A stretch of DNA of 64,000 bases from Bacillota bacterium. Lineage in GTDB: Bacteria > Bacillota > Clostridia > Acetivibrionales > DTU013. The notes beneath the pieces are model-generated. The model worked only from the letters and a program-made list of their open reading frames with translations, did no database searches and was not told the origin of the DNA. Of this stretch, positions 50,898-59,694 are shown one piece after another (position 1 is the stretch's first letter; every line of letters begins with the position of its first letter). A program made the position numbers and the translations under genes. The stretch spans positions 124,001 through 188,000 of the forward strand of contig JAEYRB010000054.1 in assembly GCA_023409735.1 (NCBI GenBank), read 5' to 3'.

Positions 50898-50936
50898 TAG
50901 TACCAAATCGTAAACTTCAGAAATAGGTATTTCTCT

Positions 50937-51002
50937 CAGACAAGGGGACGGTTCCTATGTCTTGCTCTTCAGAACAAGACATAGGAACCGTCCCCTTGTC
51001 TG
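50937..51002. repeat. Dispersed palindrome, GGGGACGGTTCC type (copy 2, perfect)
   Basis: Perfect 28-bp arms (50937-50964 and 50975-51002) around a 10-base CTCTTCAGAA loop. It shares arms and loop (CT(T/C)TTCAGAA) with the copy at 17834-17899. It sits in the gap between the methyltransferase gene and the hisS promoter. Confidence 0.95.
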
Positions 51003-51028
51003 TCCTATTGGCTACATCTCAAATGCCG

Positions 51029-51607
51029 CTACTTGCCTTTATCATGCTTATTTGCGTATTTCATGTCTTTTTTCACTGATGTAAAAACGCAGTAGCCATT
51101 AATATGCTCGACTCTGGTACCTCCGAATATGGCTGTTAGCTTGTTTTTATACCATGCTTCACGTTTGGTAACCATCATCATTCTTCCACCAATGCACAGC
51201 CTGTTGAAGCCCTTCTCTATAAATTCCTTGGGAACACTGAAATCTTCATGGTATGGTGGATTTGAAAGGATAATCGTATACTCCTTGTCATCAATATTTG
51301 AAAATCCCTTGCTGACAATTGCTCGTATATTTCCCACACCGTTCAATTCAGCATTCTTCGACGCCTGCTTAACAGCTCTTTCATCAAAATCACTCATTGT
51401 AATGTTTTTATCTCCGATGAGCTTTGCCGCATATATACCAACGACGCCATACCCACAACCCAAATCGAGGACCTTGTCATCACTTGTAAAATCAGCAGAT
51501 GACAGCATAGCAAGCGTACCGGAATCTACACTTCCCGGAGAAAACAATCCCGGCAATGTTTCAAATTTTAGGTCTATGCCGTTAATTACCTCGTGAATCA
51601 GGTTCAA
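51029..51607 (-). CDS. RsmC-like class I SAM-dependent methyltransferase
   Basis: The 192-aa protein has SAM motif I VLDLGCGYGVVGIYA near residue 48, DFDERAVKQASKNAELN near 72 and the catalytic NPPYHEDFSVP near 115. NPP(Y/F) marks enzymes that methylate exocyclic amino groups, and the overall form matches the C-terminal half of 16S rRNA m2G methyltransferases (RsmC/YbxB type). I see no RBS stronger than GAGGTGCTT before the ATG. It lies downstream of the MBL hydrolase on the same strand, 159 bases away. Confidence 0.9.
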   Translation of the reverse strand: MNLIHEVINGIDLKFETLPGLFSPGSVDSGTLAMLSSADFTSDDKVLDLGCGYGVVGIYAAKLIGDKNITMSDFDERAVKQASKNAELNGVGNIRAIVSKGFSNIDDKEYTIILSNPPYHEDFSVPKEFIEKGFNRLCIGGRMMMVTKREAWYKNKLTAIFGGTRVEHINGYCVFTSVKKDMKYANKHDKGK

Positions 51608-51765
51608 ATAAGCACCTCGTTCCCTATGTACACCGTCTTTTAGCTATCGCCACTCCAATTTCTAATATTAACTAATATTAGTTATCTATTTCTTTCGCCC
51701 AACTATTTTATCTTCCATATGGAAGTATTTCTCTTGAAAATTGCGGCAAACGCACTACCAATTTA

Positions 51766-52377
51766 TTACAGCAGATACATGTTATTCTCTCTTTCATAGC
51801 CAATATCTGTCTGTGTGCCATGCCCCGGAAAAACCTTTATTGAATCATCCAGCTTCATAATTATATTAAGCGAGTTCATCAGCTGATCGTGATCTCCCTT
51901 GCCTAAATCTGTTCTTCCAACGTTAAGCCGGAACAGCGTGTCGCCTGTCATAAGCATGTCACCCAACTTTATGCAAATGCCCCCGGGCGTATGTCCCGGC
52001 GTATGTATAATTTCAAATTTCAAGCTTCCGACCTCAAGAACATCTCCATCCCTCAGCTTCATATCAGGATCCTTAAATATCTTATTCATGCCAAAGATCA
52101 TCCCGCCATTATACATAACACTGCCAAGCAATGGGACATCAGCTTCATGTATGGCTATATGTCCTCCGCAGGACTTTTGAAGCTCTTCCATATACAAAAT
52201 GTGGTCGATGTGAGCATGAGTCAATATGATATATTTTAGTATGAGCTTTTGCTCATCAAGCACAGCTTTTATTCTTACATTATCAACGCCGGGATCAATA
52301 ACCGCTGCTTCTCCGCTCTCTCCTATTATATAACAGTTAGAAGCAACCATATCCGACATAAGTCTTTTAAAAAACAT
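51766..52377 (-). CDS. MBL-fold metallo-hydrolase (glyoxalase II-like)
   Basis: The 203-aa protein has the metallo-beta-lactamase metal motif LTHAHIDHI near residue 52, then HTPGHTPGGICIK near 128 and a late FPGHGT near 188, all needed for a two-metal site. It resembles YcbL/GloB-type hydrolases acting on thioesters, without the C-terminal glyoxalase II domain. Cotranscription with relA (70 bases apart) is likely and common in Firmicutes; the physiological substrate is unknown. Confidence 0.92.
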   Translation of the reverse strand: MFFKRLMSDMVASNCYIIGESGEAAVIDPGVDNVRIKAVLDEQKLILKYIILTHAHIDHILYMEELQKSCGGHIAIHEADVPLLGSVMYNGGMIFGMNKIFKDPDMKLRDGDVLEVGSLKFEIIHTPGHTPGGICIKLGDMLMTGDTLFRLNVGRTDLGKGDHDQLMNSLNIIMKLDDSIKVFPGHGTQTDIGYERENNMYLL

Positions 52378-52446
52378 TTCACAAAACTTCCTTCCCTATA
52401 CATCTGCCGACCAGCACAGGGGGACGGCTCCTGTGTGCTCGTTCCA

Positions 52447-54627
52447 TCACTGTTTATTCCTTGTTACCTCAAAAACGCTGTCAATTTTGCGAAGCCTTTT
52501 AATTATCTTATCAAGCTGCTCGGTATCATTTATCTCAAGTGTAAGATTAATAATAGAAATCTGATCCCTTGTAGTTCTTGCATTAATCGCCTTAATGGGA
52601 ATTTTCGCCTCGCCTATTGTATTAGTAAGCTCCATCAGAAGGGCTGTCCTGTCGTTTGCCATAACTGTAATGTCGGCCTTATATGCAACATTAATTGCAG
52701 TATACCATCGAACCTCTATCAGGCGCTCATCCTCGCCTCTGTTCTGCGCCACATTGGTACAATCTCTTCTGTGAACCGAAACGCCCCTGCCTCTTGTTAT
52801 ATAGCCTATAATATCATCGCCCGGAACCGGGTTGCAGCACCTTGATAATCTTACAAGACAGTTGTCTATGCCTTTTACGATAACGCCGTTCTCAGGGATG
52901 TTCTTTTTCTTTTTATCAGCCTTTATTGTCTGTTCCTGTTCTCCGGCCCCATCGTCATCCTCGATTTTCACCGTCTTGCGGTATTCATCTCTTAGCTTTG
53001 CAATTATCTTGCTTCCGCTTATTCCGCCAAAGCCTACTGCGGAGAACATATCATCAATAGAATTAAAATTATACTTTTTGAGCATCATGTCGATCCATTC
53101 GGTTTTAAAAAGCTGGTTATAGGTGTAACCCTGCTTTTTCAACTCTCTGTCGATCGACTCTCTTCCGCGTAATATATTTTCTTCTCTGTTTTCTTTTTTA
53201 AACCACTGATTTATTTTGTTCCTTGCCTGAGAGCTCTTGACAATTTTTAGCCAATCTCTGCTCGGGCCATGTACATTCGAGGATGTAATGACCTCAACAA
53301 TATCTCCGTTTTTGAGCACACTGTTGAGCTTTACTATTTCGCCGTTCACTCTGGCGCCCATCATTTTATTTCCTATGGCACTGTGAATAGAATATGCGAA
53401 ATCAATTGGAGTAGAACCAACAGGAAGATTTACCACATCTCCCTTTGGCGTAAATACAAAGACCTCGTCGGCAAATAAATCTATTTTGACCGACTCAACA
53501 AATTCACCTGCGTCTCTGGTCTCCTTCTGCCATTCAAGCATTTGCCTGAGCCATGCAAATTTATTATCCAGTTCTCCATCGCCGGATTTGCCCTCCTTGT
53601 ATTTCCAGTGCGCCGCAATACCAACCTCAGCTACCCTGTGCATATCCCAGGTACGTATCTGGACCTCAAAGGGCTGACCCTCATGATCTATGAGCGTAGT
53701 ATGCAATGACTGATACATGTTCGGCTTGGGCATAGCTATATAGTCCTTGAATCTTCCCGGCATTGGCTTGTATAGTTCATGTACCAAACCGAGCACAGCA
53801 TAGCAATCCTTAACCGAACTGACTATGACCCTTACCGCAAACAGGTCAAATATTTGATCCAGCATTTTATTCTGGGATTGCATTTTGCGGTAGATGCTGT
53901 AGAAATGCTTTGGTCTTCCGTCGATCTGCGTCTCTATCCCCAGCTCTGTCGTCTTTTCTTTAATCTCATTCTTTATTTGAGTTATAAAGGCTTCACGTTC
54001 ACGACGCTTTTTAGCGATTTTTTCAACTAGATCATAATACTCATCCGGATTGAGATACCTGAAGCATATGTCCTCAAGCTCCCATTTCACCTTTGAAATA
54101 CCAAGCCTGTGAGCAAGCGGAGCGTATATCTCCAGCGTTTCACTCGCCTTTTCGACCTGCTTGTCACGCGGCATGTATTTAAGTGTATGCATATTGTGCA
54201 TACGATCGGCCAGCTTAATAAGGATAACCCTTATATCCTTCGCCATGGCCATGAACATTTTTCTAAGGTTTTCCGCCTGCTGTTCTTCCTTTGTTGTGTA
54301 CGGAATCTTATCGAGCTTTGTTACACCATCCACAAGCATTGCAACTGTTTCACCAAACTGCTCTCTTATATCATCATAGGTGCAGTTTGTATCTTCAACT
54401 GTATCATGCAATAATCCGGCAATAATAGTGATACAGTCAAGCTCCAGATCCGCCAGTATATGAGCTACCTCAAGCGGATGGGTTATGTAAGGCTCACCGG
54501 ATTCTCTAAGCTGTCCATCATGACAGCTTTTTGCAAGCTCATAGGCCTTATCCAGCAGACCAATATTGCAGCCGGAATTATATGATAATATTTTATTTAC
54601 AAGCTTATGATAACGATTATCCTCCAT
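52447..54627 (-). CDS. relA: Bifunctional (p)ppGpp synthetase/hydrolase
   Basis: Rel protein that makes and degrades (p)ppGpp in the stringent response. The 726-aa product has an HD hydrolase domain (AGLLHDTVEDT near residue 75), the synthetase domain (YQSLHTTLIDHEG near 315), TGS (VFVFTPKGDVVNLP near 395), a zinc-finger/conserved Cys region (RLSRCCNPVPGDDIIGY near 600) and a C-terminal ACT domain. The ATG giving MEDNRYHK is used because GGAGG is eight bases upstream. Order recJ-apt-relA-MBL is a conserved Firmicutes block. Confidence 0.97.
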   Translation of the reverse strand: MEDNRYHKLVNKILSYNSGCNIGLLDKAYELAKSCHDGQLRESGEPYITHPLEVAHILADLELDCITIIAGLLHDTVEDTNCTYDDIREQFGETVAMLVDGVTKLDKIPYTTKEEQQAENLRKMFMAMAKDIRVILIKLADRMHNMHTLKYMPRDKQVEKASETLEIYAPLAHRLGISKVKWELEDICFRYLNPDEYYDLVEKIAKKRREREAFITQIKNEIKEKTTELGIETQIDGRPKHFYSIYRKMQSQNKMLDQIFDLFAVRVIVSSVKDCYAVLGLVHELYKPMPGRFKDYIAMPKPNMYQSLHTTLIDHEGQPFEVQIRTWDMHRVAEVGIAAHWKYKEGKSGDGELDNKFAWLRQMLEWQKETRDAGEFVESVKIDLFADEVFVFTPKGDVVNLPVGSTPIDFAYSIHSAIGNKMMGARVNGEIVKLNSVLKNGDIVEVITSSNVHGPSRDWLKIVKSSQARNKINQWFKKENREENILRGRESIDRELKKQGYTYNQLFKTEWIDMMLKKYNFNSIDDMFSAVGFGGISGSKIIAKLRDEYRKTVKIEDDDGAGEQEQTIKADKKKKNIPENGVIVKGIDNCLVRLSRCCNPVPGDDIIGYITRGRGVSVHRRDCTNVAQNRGEDERLIEVRWYTAINVAYKADITVMANDRTALLMELTNTIGEAKIPIKAINARTTRDQISIINLTLEINDTEQLDKIIKRLRKIDSVFEVTRNKQ

Positions 54628-54647
54628 CCGGTCTGCCTCCACAACCT

Positions 54648-55163
54648 TTAAAACCTGACTACAGATTTGAGATCATAGTTAGCCAGCTTCTTTCTTCCTT
54701 CAAGGAAGCTCAGTTCAATAAAGAACACTGCTCCGACCACTATCCCGCCAAGCTTCTCAACAAGTTTAATATTTGATTCCGTAGTTCCGCCGGTAGCCAG
54801 GAGGTCATCAATAATAACTACCTTCTGTCCCGGTTTAACAGCATCCTCATGTATTTCCAAAATATCCGTACCATATTCAAGCTGATATTCCACGCTTATC
54901 GTTTTGTACGGAAGCTTACCCCTCTTTCTTATTGGCACAAAACCCTTATTCATGGCATAAGCCATAGGTGCGCCAAAAATAAAACCTCTTGATTCGGGTC
55001 CGATGATAAGATCAAAATCTCCCAGCTCATTAGCCAGCTTTGTCATTTCATCGATACTCTCGCGAAGTGCAGCATTATCCTGCAGGACTGTTGTAATATC
55101 AATAAAATCGATACCTTCCTTAGGGAAATCCATTACATGTCTGAGTTTGCTTTTCAGGTCCAT
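54648..55163 (-). CDS. apt: Adenine phosphoribosyltransferase
   Basis: Salvages adenine with PRPP to AMP. The 171-aa protein, normal length, starts MDLKSKLRHV at an ATG with GGAGGTTGTT upstream; the longer open frame into recJ lacks a ribosome site. The PRPP loop VVIIDDLLATGGTTES lies near residue 120, and FIFGAPMAYAMNKGF near 65. It is 34 bases after recJ and 20 before relA, so all three are cotranscribed. Confidence 0.97.
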   Translation of the reverse strand: MDLKSKLRHVMDFPKEGIDFIDITTVLQDNAALRESIDEMTKLANELGDFDLIIGPESRGFIFGAPMAYAMNKGFVPIRKRGKLPYKTISVEYQLEYGTDILEIHEDAVKPGQKVVIIDDLLATGGTTESNIKLVEKLGGIVVGAVFFIELSFLEGRKKLANYDLKSVVRF

Positions 55164-55197
55164 AACAACCTCCTTGGTCTGTTTATCATATTCTATG

Positions 55198-57357
55198 CTA
55201 TACCAGGCTCTGAAGCTCCAAATATAGTTTTGAAGCTTCCAGTTCAACCTTGTTCCTTGTGCCCTGCAGTATTACATACGTTCCCCTCGTTCCAAGCGGT
55301 TCGCTTTTCAGTAAACCGATCTCCTGAAATACATCCAGGATTCTCTTTACCTTAAAGTAATTCATCCTGACATTGAATTTATGGGAAACTATTGCGCTGT
55401 CTGAAAATAAATCGATAAATTCCAGCCTTATCTCTTCATTTAATGCTTCGCTCTTTATTACTCCATTTCTTCGCCGCATCTGTCTCTCGCAAGCAACTAT
55501 GTACCTGTAAACTGCCTCATAATCACATCTTGCCGGTATCAACTCCTGTAGGCTTATTCTGTATTGCCCCTTAAGGTTATTAACTTCCTGCAGGAATTTA
55601 TAACATCTATTATAGTCATTTATTGTTCCAAAAACAATCTTTTTGTCGAGAACAGTGTATATACATGGTTTTACATCTCTGAGATTCATCTGCAGCTTCT
55701 CATTACCATTAAAGCTATTAATTTCAAGTGTAAAGGCCACATCCACCGCATCTGTTTCTTTTATCTCATCAGATATGATTCCCATATTGAAGCCGATTGC
55801 GTCAAATGACTGATATCCGTCACGCATTTTTAGCTTTAGATGCTTACCACCACTTAACGTCCTTATGTCCGCTGCAGTTAAAGCAGTGTACCCGAAAACA
55901 GGGCTTGGATTGCCTGCTCCATAGGGAGCCAGCATTTCAAGTTCCTCAACGCTGTCAAAGGTTATTTCCTCTGACTCCAGGAACGAATCTATACTTACAT
56001 AAGGAAGAAGATCTGAAGCTGTCAGTATGGTATCAGCATAAGCATTGATCCTCTCTCTGAACTCATCTATCCTATCACCGGTTATTGTAATACCGGCCGC
56101 CATTTCATGACCGCCGTACTTTTCCAGCAGATCGTCACATTCAATCAAAGCCTTAAAAAGGTTAAAGCCCTTAATGCTTCTTCCTGAACCTTTACCAATA
56201 CCATTTTCAACAGATATCACTATACATGGCCTGTTATACCTTTCGAGCAGCTTAGACGCCACAATACCTATAACGCCCTGATGCCACGCTTCTCCGCTTA
56301 CTACAAGCACCTTTTCCTTAACCGGATCAAGCTTTTCCTCCACAAAGTTAATTGCTTCGCTTAGAATAACATTCTCTGTTTCCTGGCGCTTTCTATTTTC
56401 ATCATCAAGCTCCTTTGCAAAAGCCTCCGCCAATACCAAGCTATCTGCTGTAAACAACTTCACTCCCCTTGAGGCATCTCCCAGCCGCCCTCCAGCGTTA
56501 ATTCTCGGTGCAAGGGCAAAAGCGGCTGAATAGGCAGTCAAGCGCTTATCCCTCAGACCGGCTGCGGTAATCAGTGCCTGCAGTCCATAATTTGCAGTTT
56601 TCTCCATGGCCTTAAGTCCGAAGTGAACTATGATTCTGTTTTCACCAACCAATGGAACGACATCTGCTATTGTTGCAAGTGCCGCTAGATCTATGTATTT
56701 GAGATAATCCTGATCACAACCGATTTTCTTGCATAGTGCCTGAACCAACTTCAATATCACACCTGCGCCGCACAGTTCCTTAAATGGATAACCGCAGCCC
56801 GGCTTGTGCGGATTCATGACTGCAGAGGCCTTCGGAAGCCTCTCCTTACATTCATGATGATCCGTCACTACGACCTGCATTCCGAAGTCCTGCAAAGCCT
56901 GTACCTCATCAACAGAATTAATTCCACAATCTGCAGTGATAACCAGTTCAGCATTAAACTGCTTAAGCTTTTCTACTGTAGACATGGTCAGTCCATACCC
57001 GTCCTCCCTTCTGTCAGGGATATAATAGCTGACCTTTCCACCCTTTGAAGCTAAAAAACTATATAAAATTGATGTGCTTGTTACTCCATCCACATCATAA
57101 TCTCCGTAAATCAAGATGCTTTTACTATTTTCAAGAGCCTTGAGGATACACTCAACTGTAGCTTCCATTCCATCCATCATAAAAGGATCATTAAGATCGT
57201 CGATGGAAGGCTTCATAAACCTCATCACATAAGAGCTGTCGGTTATACCTCTGCTTATGAACACCTTTGCAAGAAGTCTTGATATTTCTGCAGACTTTGC
57301 AAGCTTGTCCACCTCTTGCTCATTTATCTCTTTATAGGTCCAAATTTTCTCCTGCAT
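55198..57357 (-). CDS. recJ: Single-stranded-DNA-specific exonuclease RecJ
   Basis: 5'-3' ssDNA exonuclease in recombination and mismatch repair. The DHH phosphoesterase motifs are ILIYGDYDVDGVTSTSIL near residue 78 and VVVTDHHECKE near 155; DHHA1 has EKYGGHEMAAGITI near 400, followed by an OB-fold. The 719 aa include a C-terminal extension beyond the E. coli protein, as in many Firmicutes. The ATG giving MQEKIWTYK has AGGTG upstream. It follows the yqeY terminator and starts the recJ-apt-relA operon. Confidence 0.96.
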   Translation of the reverse strand: MQEKIWTYKEINEQEVDKLAKSAEISRLLAKVFISRGITDSSYVMRFMKPSIDDLNDPFMMDGMEATVECILKALENSKSILIYGDYDVDGVTSTSILYSFLASKGGKVSYYIPDRREDGYGLTMSTVEKLKQFNAELVITADCGINSVDEVQALQDFGMQVVVTDHHECKERLPKASAVMNPHKPGCGYPFKELCGAGVILKLVQALCKKIGCDQDYLKYIDLAALATIADVVPLVGENRIIVHFGLKAMEKTANYGLQALITAAGLRDKRLTAYSAAFALAPRINAGGRLGDASRGVKLFTADSLVLAEAFAKELDDENRKRQETENVILSEAINFVEEKLDPVKEKVLVVSGEAWHQGVIGIVASKLLERYNRPCIVISVENGIGKGSGRSIKGFNLFKALIECDDLLEKYGGHEMAAGITITGDRIDEFRERINAYADTILTASDLLPYVSIDSFLESEEITFDSVEELEMLAPYGAGNPSPVFGYTALTAADIRTLSGGKHLKLKMRDGYQSFDAIGFNMGIISDEIKETDAVDVAFTLEINSFNGNEKLQMNLRDVKPCIYTVLDKKIVFGTINDYNRCYKFLQEVNNLKGQYRISLQELIPARCDYEAVYRYIVACERQMRRRNGVIKSEALNEEIRLEFIDLFSDSAIVSHKFNVRMNYFKVKRILDVFQEIGLLKSEPLGTRGTYVILQGTRNKVELEASKLYLELQSLV

Positions 57358-57400
57358 TTTGATACACCTCGGACTTTTTATCATAAAAGTCGTTATGAAA

Positions 57401-57424
57401 AAAGCTCGATTTGCATCGAGCTTT
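57401..57424 (-). terminator. Rho-independent terminator of yqeY
   Basis: AAAGCTCGAT (57401-57410) and ATCGAGCTTT (57415-57424) with a 4-base loop; the minus strand continues with a T6 run. It lies 16 bases past the yqeY stop. Confidence 0.92.
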
Positions 57425-57439
57425 CTGTCACTTTTTAAT

Positions 57440-57886
57440 TTATCCTATAATCTTTTTAACGATACCGTTAATCATTTTGCCGTCAGCCCTGCCCTTAACC
57501 TTAGGCATGACCTCCTGCATTATTTTACCCATGTCCTTAACCGAAGTAGCGCCTGTATCCTGAACAGCCTGCCTTACTATCACTTCAAGCTCTTCTTCTG
57601 TCAACTGCTCCGGCAAGTACTGCAATAAAACTTCTATTTCGGCCTTCAAATCGTCTATAAGATCCTGTCTCCCGCTTTTCTCATAATCCGGGAGAACATC
57701 CCTTCTGCGTTTAACTTCTTTTCCAATAATATCCAAGATACCATCATCATCAAGAGTTACCTTGTTATCCTTTTCCACCTGAAGTATAGCAGCGCGTGCC
57801 ATTTGAACAGTGTTCTTCTTTATTGTATCCTTATCCTTCATGGCGCTCTTCATATCTTCAAGCAACCGTTCCTTGAGGGACATCAT
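57440..57886 (-). CDS. yqeY: GatB/YqeY domain-containing protein
   Basis: The 148-aa protein is a stand-alone version of the helical tail domain of GatB (tRNA-dependent amidotransferase). Signatures seen: MKSAMKDKDTIKKNTVQM near residue 13, YLPEQLTEEELEVIV near 90, and MGKIMQEVMPKVKGRADGK near 120. A tRNA-binding role is assumed from the GatB homology. It follows rpsU by 48 bases, a well-known Firmicutes gene pair. Either of two adjacent ATGs could be the start, GGAGG lying five or eight bases upstream. Confidence 0.94.
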   Translation of the reverse strand: MMSLKERLLEDMKSAMKDKDTIKKNTVQMARAAILQVEKDNKVTLDDDGILDIIGKEVKRRRDVLPDYEKSGRQDLIDDLKAEIEVLLQYLPEQLTEEELEVIVRQAVQDTGATSVKDMGKIMQEVMPKVKGRADGKMINGIVKKIIG

Positions 57887-57934
57887 ACCAGCCTCCCTGT
57901 GACTTATTGAGCCGTATTCGTATTTGCAGCGGGC

Positions 57935-58111
57935 TTATTTAAACTTTCTTTTCCTAGCCGCTTCAGATTTTTTCTTTCTTCTTACGCTCGGCTTCTCATA
58001 ATGCTCTCTTTTTCTAACTTCGGCAAGAACGCCCGCTTTTGCGCACTGACGTTTGAACCTCTTAAGAGCACTATCGAGAGACTCATTCTCTTTTACCCTA
58101 ACTTCAGACAT
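57935..58111 (-). CDS. rpsU: 30S ribosomal protein S21
   Basis: The 58-aa product starts MSEVRVKENESLDSALKRFK and ends in the lysine/arginine-rich KKSEAARKRKFK, both diagnostic for S21. The start at 58111 has GGAGGGAAATAC upstream; the longer open frame adds nine residues with no ribosome site. In an rpsU-yqeY operon. Confidence 0.97.
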   Translation of the reverse strand: MSEVRVKENESLDSALKRFKRQCAKAGVLAEVRKREHYEKPSVRRKKKSEAARKRKFK

Positions 58112-58312
58112 GTATTTCCCTCCCTCCGATGGTAGCAATTGTGCCAGGAATAAACCATGTACCTTGCTTTTTCACTTGTGGGAATCAAGCTTCTTGTAGC
58201 ACACAGTATATTATATATTATACTTCAAAATAAAGTCAATAGAGACCGTCTGATTAATTCAGAAAGCCTTATAAGAACTTTTGAAATTATAATACAAATT
58301 TTGAGTTGTTCC

Positions 58313-58657
58313 TTATAGAATCTTGGCACCCATAGTAATTCCGCCGATTAAATGGTAATGCAGATGAAAAACCGTCTGTCCGGCATCAGCTCCGCAATTA
58401 TTTATAAGCCTGTAGCCCTTGTCGGCAATTCCAAGCTTTTCGGCGATCTTCTTAGCTGCAAGGTGAATATCCGCCACAATACTGGCATTGAGCTCATTAA
58501 GCTCATTAACATTTGCTATGTGAGTCTTGGGAATAATTACTATATGTATGGGAGCAACAGGATTGATATCATTAAAAGCTAATACCTTCTCGTCCTCATA
58601 AACTATCACGGAAGGAATCTCTTTGTTAATTATTTTGCAAAAAATACAATTGCTCAT
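58313..58657 (-). CDS. HIT-family nucleotide-binding hydrolase (HinT-like)
   Basis: The 114-aa protein begins MSNCIFCKIINKEIPS and has the histidine triad HLHYHLIGG near residue 100. HinT proteins hydrolyse adenosine phosphoramidates and acyl-AMPs. A consensus promoter is located just upstream at 58688-58716. Downstream lies a 200-base gap before rpsU. Confidence 0.96.
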   Translation of the reverse strand: MSNCIFCKIINKEIPSVIVYEDEKVLAFNDINPVAPIHIVIIPKTHIANVNELNELNASIVADIHLAAKKIAEKLGIADKGYRLINNCGADAGQTVFHLHYHLIGGITMGAKIL

Positions 58658-58687
58658 CTATTTCGCTTCCTTTAATCTTTTTCTATA

Positions 58688-58716
58688 ATAGTATATAAGG
58701 ATGCCCCATGTGTCAA
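58688..58716 (-). promoter_or_regulatory. Promoter of the HIT gene
   Basis: Minus-strand TTGACA (58711-58716), 17-base spacer, TACTAT (58688-58693). It lies between the riboswitch-controlled peptide and the HIT gene, so these are separate transcripts. Confidence 0.8.
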
Positions 58717-58741
58717 TATAAAATGCGTGCGTGATAATCGC

Positions 58742-58888
58742 CTACTTACCCGCAACAGCTGTGAACTGCCCGCTTTCAGCGCCAGCGTTTTCCATACCTG
58801 CACCTGATGATACAGGCATTAATGAAACACCGACTATAAGAAGTATTATTAGGAACAGTGCAATTAATGATTTTATGTACCTATTCAT
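58742..58888 (-). CDS. Orphan 48-aa membrane or secreted peptide under a c-di-GMP riboswitch
   Basis: An ATG with a strong GGAGGGG site opens 48 codons. Residues 1-7 are basic, 8-26 are a hydrophobic span (SLIALFLIILLIVGVSLMP), and the last about 20 residues are small and polar (GAGMENAGAESGQFTAVAGK). This is the plan of either a single-span membrane peptide or a signal peptide with a short exported tail; an AxS/SSGA-like cleavage site lies around residue 28. I recognise no family. The c-di-GMP-I aptamer in its leader and a promoter at 59102-59130 make a dedicated, regulated transcript, which strongly supports that it is a real gene. Confidence 0.75.
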   Translation of the reverse strand: MNRYIKSLIALFLIILLIVGVSLMPVSSGAGMENAGAESGQFTAVAGK

Positions 58889-58995
58889 TTCTACCCCTCC
58901 ATACATGGACCATTTGAGCGTTTCTAAGTGAACTGCTATAGGCACCTGACGTCAATTTAATCCAGCCGATAAGAAAAGAAAAAACTTCCCTTTTA

Positions 58996-59072
58996 AGGTA
59001 GCTGGCTGCCACTTTGAGAGGCCCTATAGCTTTGCGTCGCTGCTTTTCAGCAGGTTTGCCTTTATCATTGGA
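58996..59072 (-). ncRNA. Cyclic di-GMP-I (GEMM) riboswitch aptamer
   Basis: On the minus strand the diagnostic pieces appear in order: GATAAAGGCAAACC, a CTGCT-GAAA-AGCAG hairpin with the GNRA tetraloop, GACGCAAAGCTATAGGGCCT, and GGCAGCCAGCTACC, the tetraloop-receptor side. This matches the GEMM-I consensus closely. A T-rich run (GTTTTTTCTTTTC) follows and suggests transcriptional control. CCAGC of the aptamer could also pair with a later GGCTGG, giving an alternative fold. It controls the 48-aa peptide gene at 58742-58888. Confidence 0.9.
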
Positions 59073-59101
59073 AAGCTAATGTAAGTAGTATTTATGTACT
59101 A

Positions 59102-59130
59102 AATATAGCAGTCAATTCCATATATGTCAA
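59102..59130 (-). promoter_or_regulatory. Promoter of the c-di-GMP riboswitch transcript
   Basis: Minus-strand TTGACA (59125-59130), 17-base spacer, TATATT (59102-59107), about 30 bases before the aptamer. It begins right after the stop of the vanZ-like gene. Confidence 0.82.
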
Positions 59131-59139
59131 TAAAATTGT

Positions 59140-59694
59140 TTACATTTCCTGCTTCATATTACAACAACTAGAATTTTTTTCAAATATTTTTCTTGCAATA
59201 ATAATCCCTGCTGCAGCTCCGGCAATGTCTATCAATATGTCCTTCAACTGTGCATTTCTACCTGCTATAAATAACTGCCTGAATTCGTCAATAGAAGATA
59301 GAATTAAGCATATCACCAGCGATGCAGCCATAGACGCTTTTATCCTCTTAACCAACAGGCTGTGCAGCACACAGACTGAAGCACCCAGCAGCATGTATTC
59401 TGTGAAATGCGCTGTTTTTCTAATAAAGACATTAAGACTGGAATATCGTAATACATTCCCATTACCTGAATTACAAAGCTTTGATGCTATATTTTCAATA
59501 AACCTAACGAGCTTCCCGCTTGTAACATTTGTCATTATACCATTCTGAGAAGTGAAAAACCATATTGACACAATAATTGTCAGTGCTAGAACTAAAAATA
59601 TAATGAAAGCAGCCTTTTCTCTGCTATTTAGTTTATTCAATTCATTCCTCCATCTGCCCTGCAATAGCTGTCTTATAATATTACTTCGATTCAT
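59140..59694 (-). CDS. VanZ-family membrane protein
   Basis: The 184-aa protein has four or five membrane spans and the VanZ-type signature RKTAHFTEYMLLGASVCVL near residue 93 and a later SSIDEFRQLFIAGRNAQLKDILIDIAG region (split: SSIDEFRQLFIAGRN / AQLKDILIDIAG, near 135). VanZ raises teicoplanin tolerance in enterococci, but most homologues are of unknown function and many sit in polysaccharide loci. It overlaps the upstream nucleotidyltransferase gene by 14 bases, so translation is probably coupled. Confidence 0.9.
   Translation of the reverse strand: MNRSNIIRQLLQGRWRNELNKLNSREKAAFIIFLVLALTIIVSIWFFTSQNGIMTNVTSGKLVRFIENIASKLCNSGNGNVLRYSSLNVFIRKTAHFTEYMLLGASVCVLHSLLVKRIKASMAASLVICLILSSIDEFRQLFIAGRNAQLKDILIDIAGAAAGIIIARKIFEKNSSCCNMKQEM

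Noticed and set aside
54648..55247. 199-aa version of Apt overlapping recJ
   Set aside because: No ribosome site at the upstream start; the ATG at 55163 gives the normal 171-aa enzyme with GGAGG.
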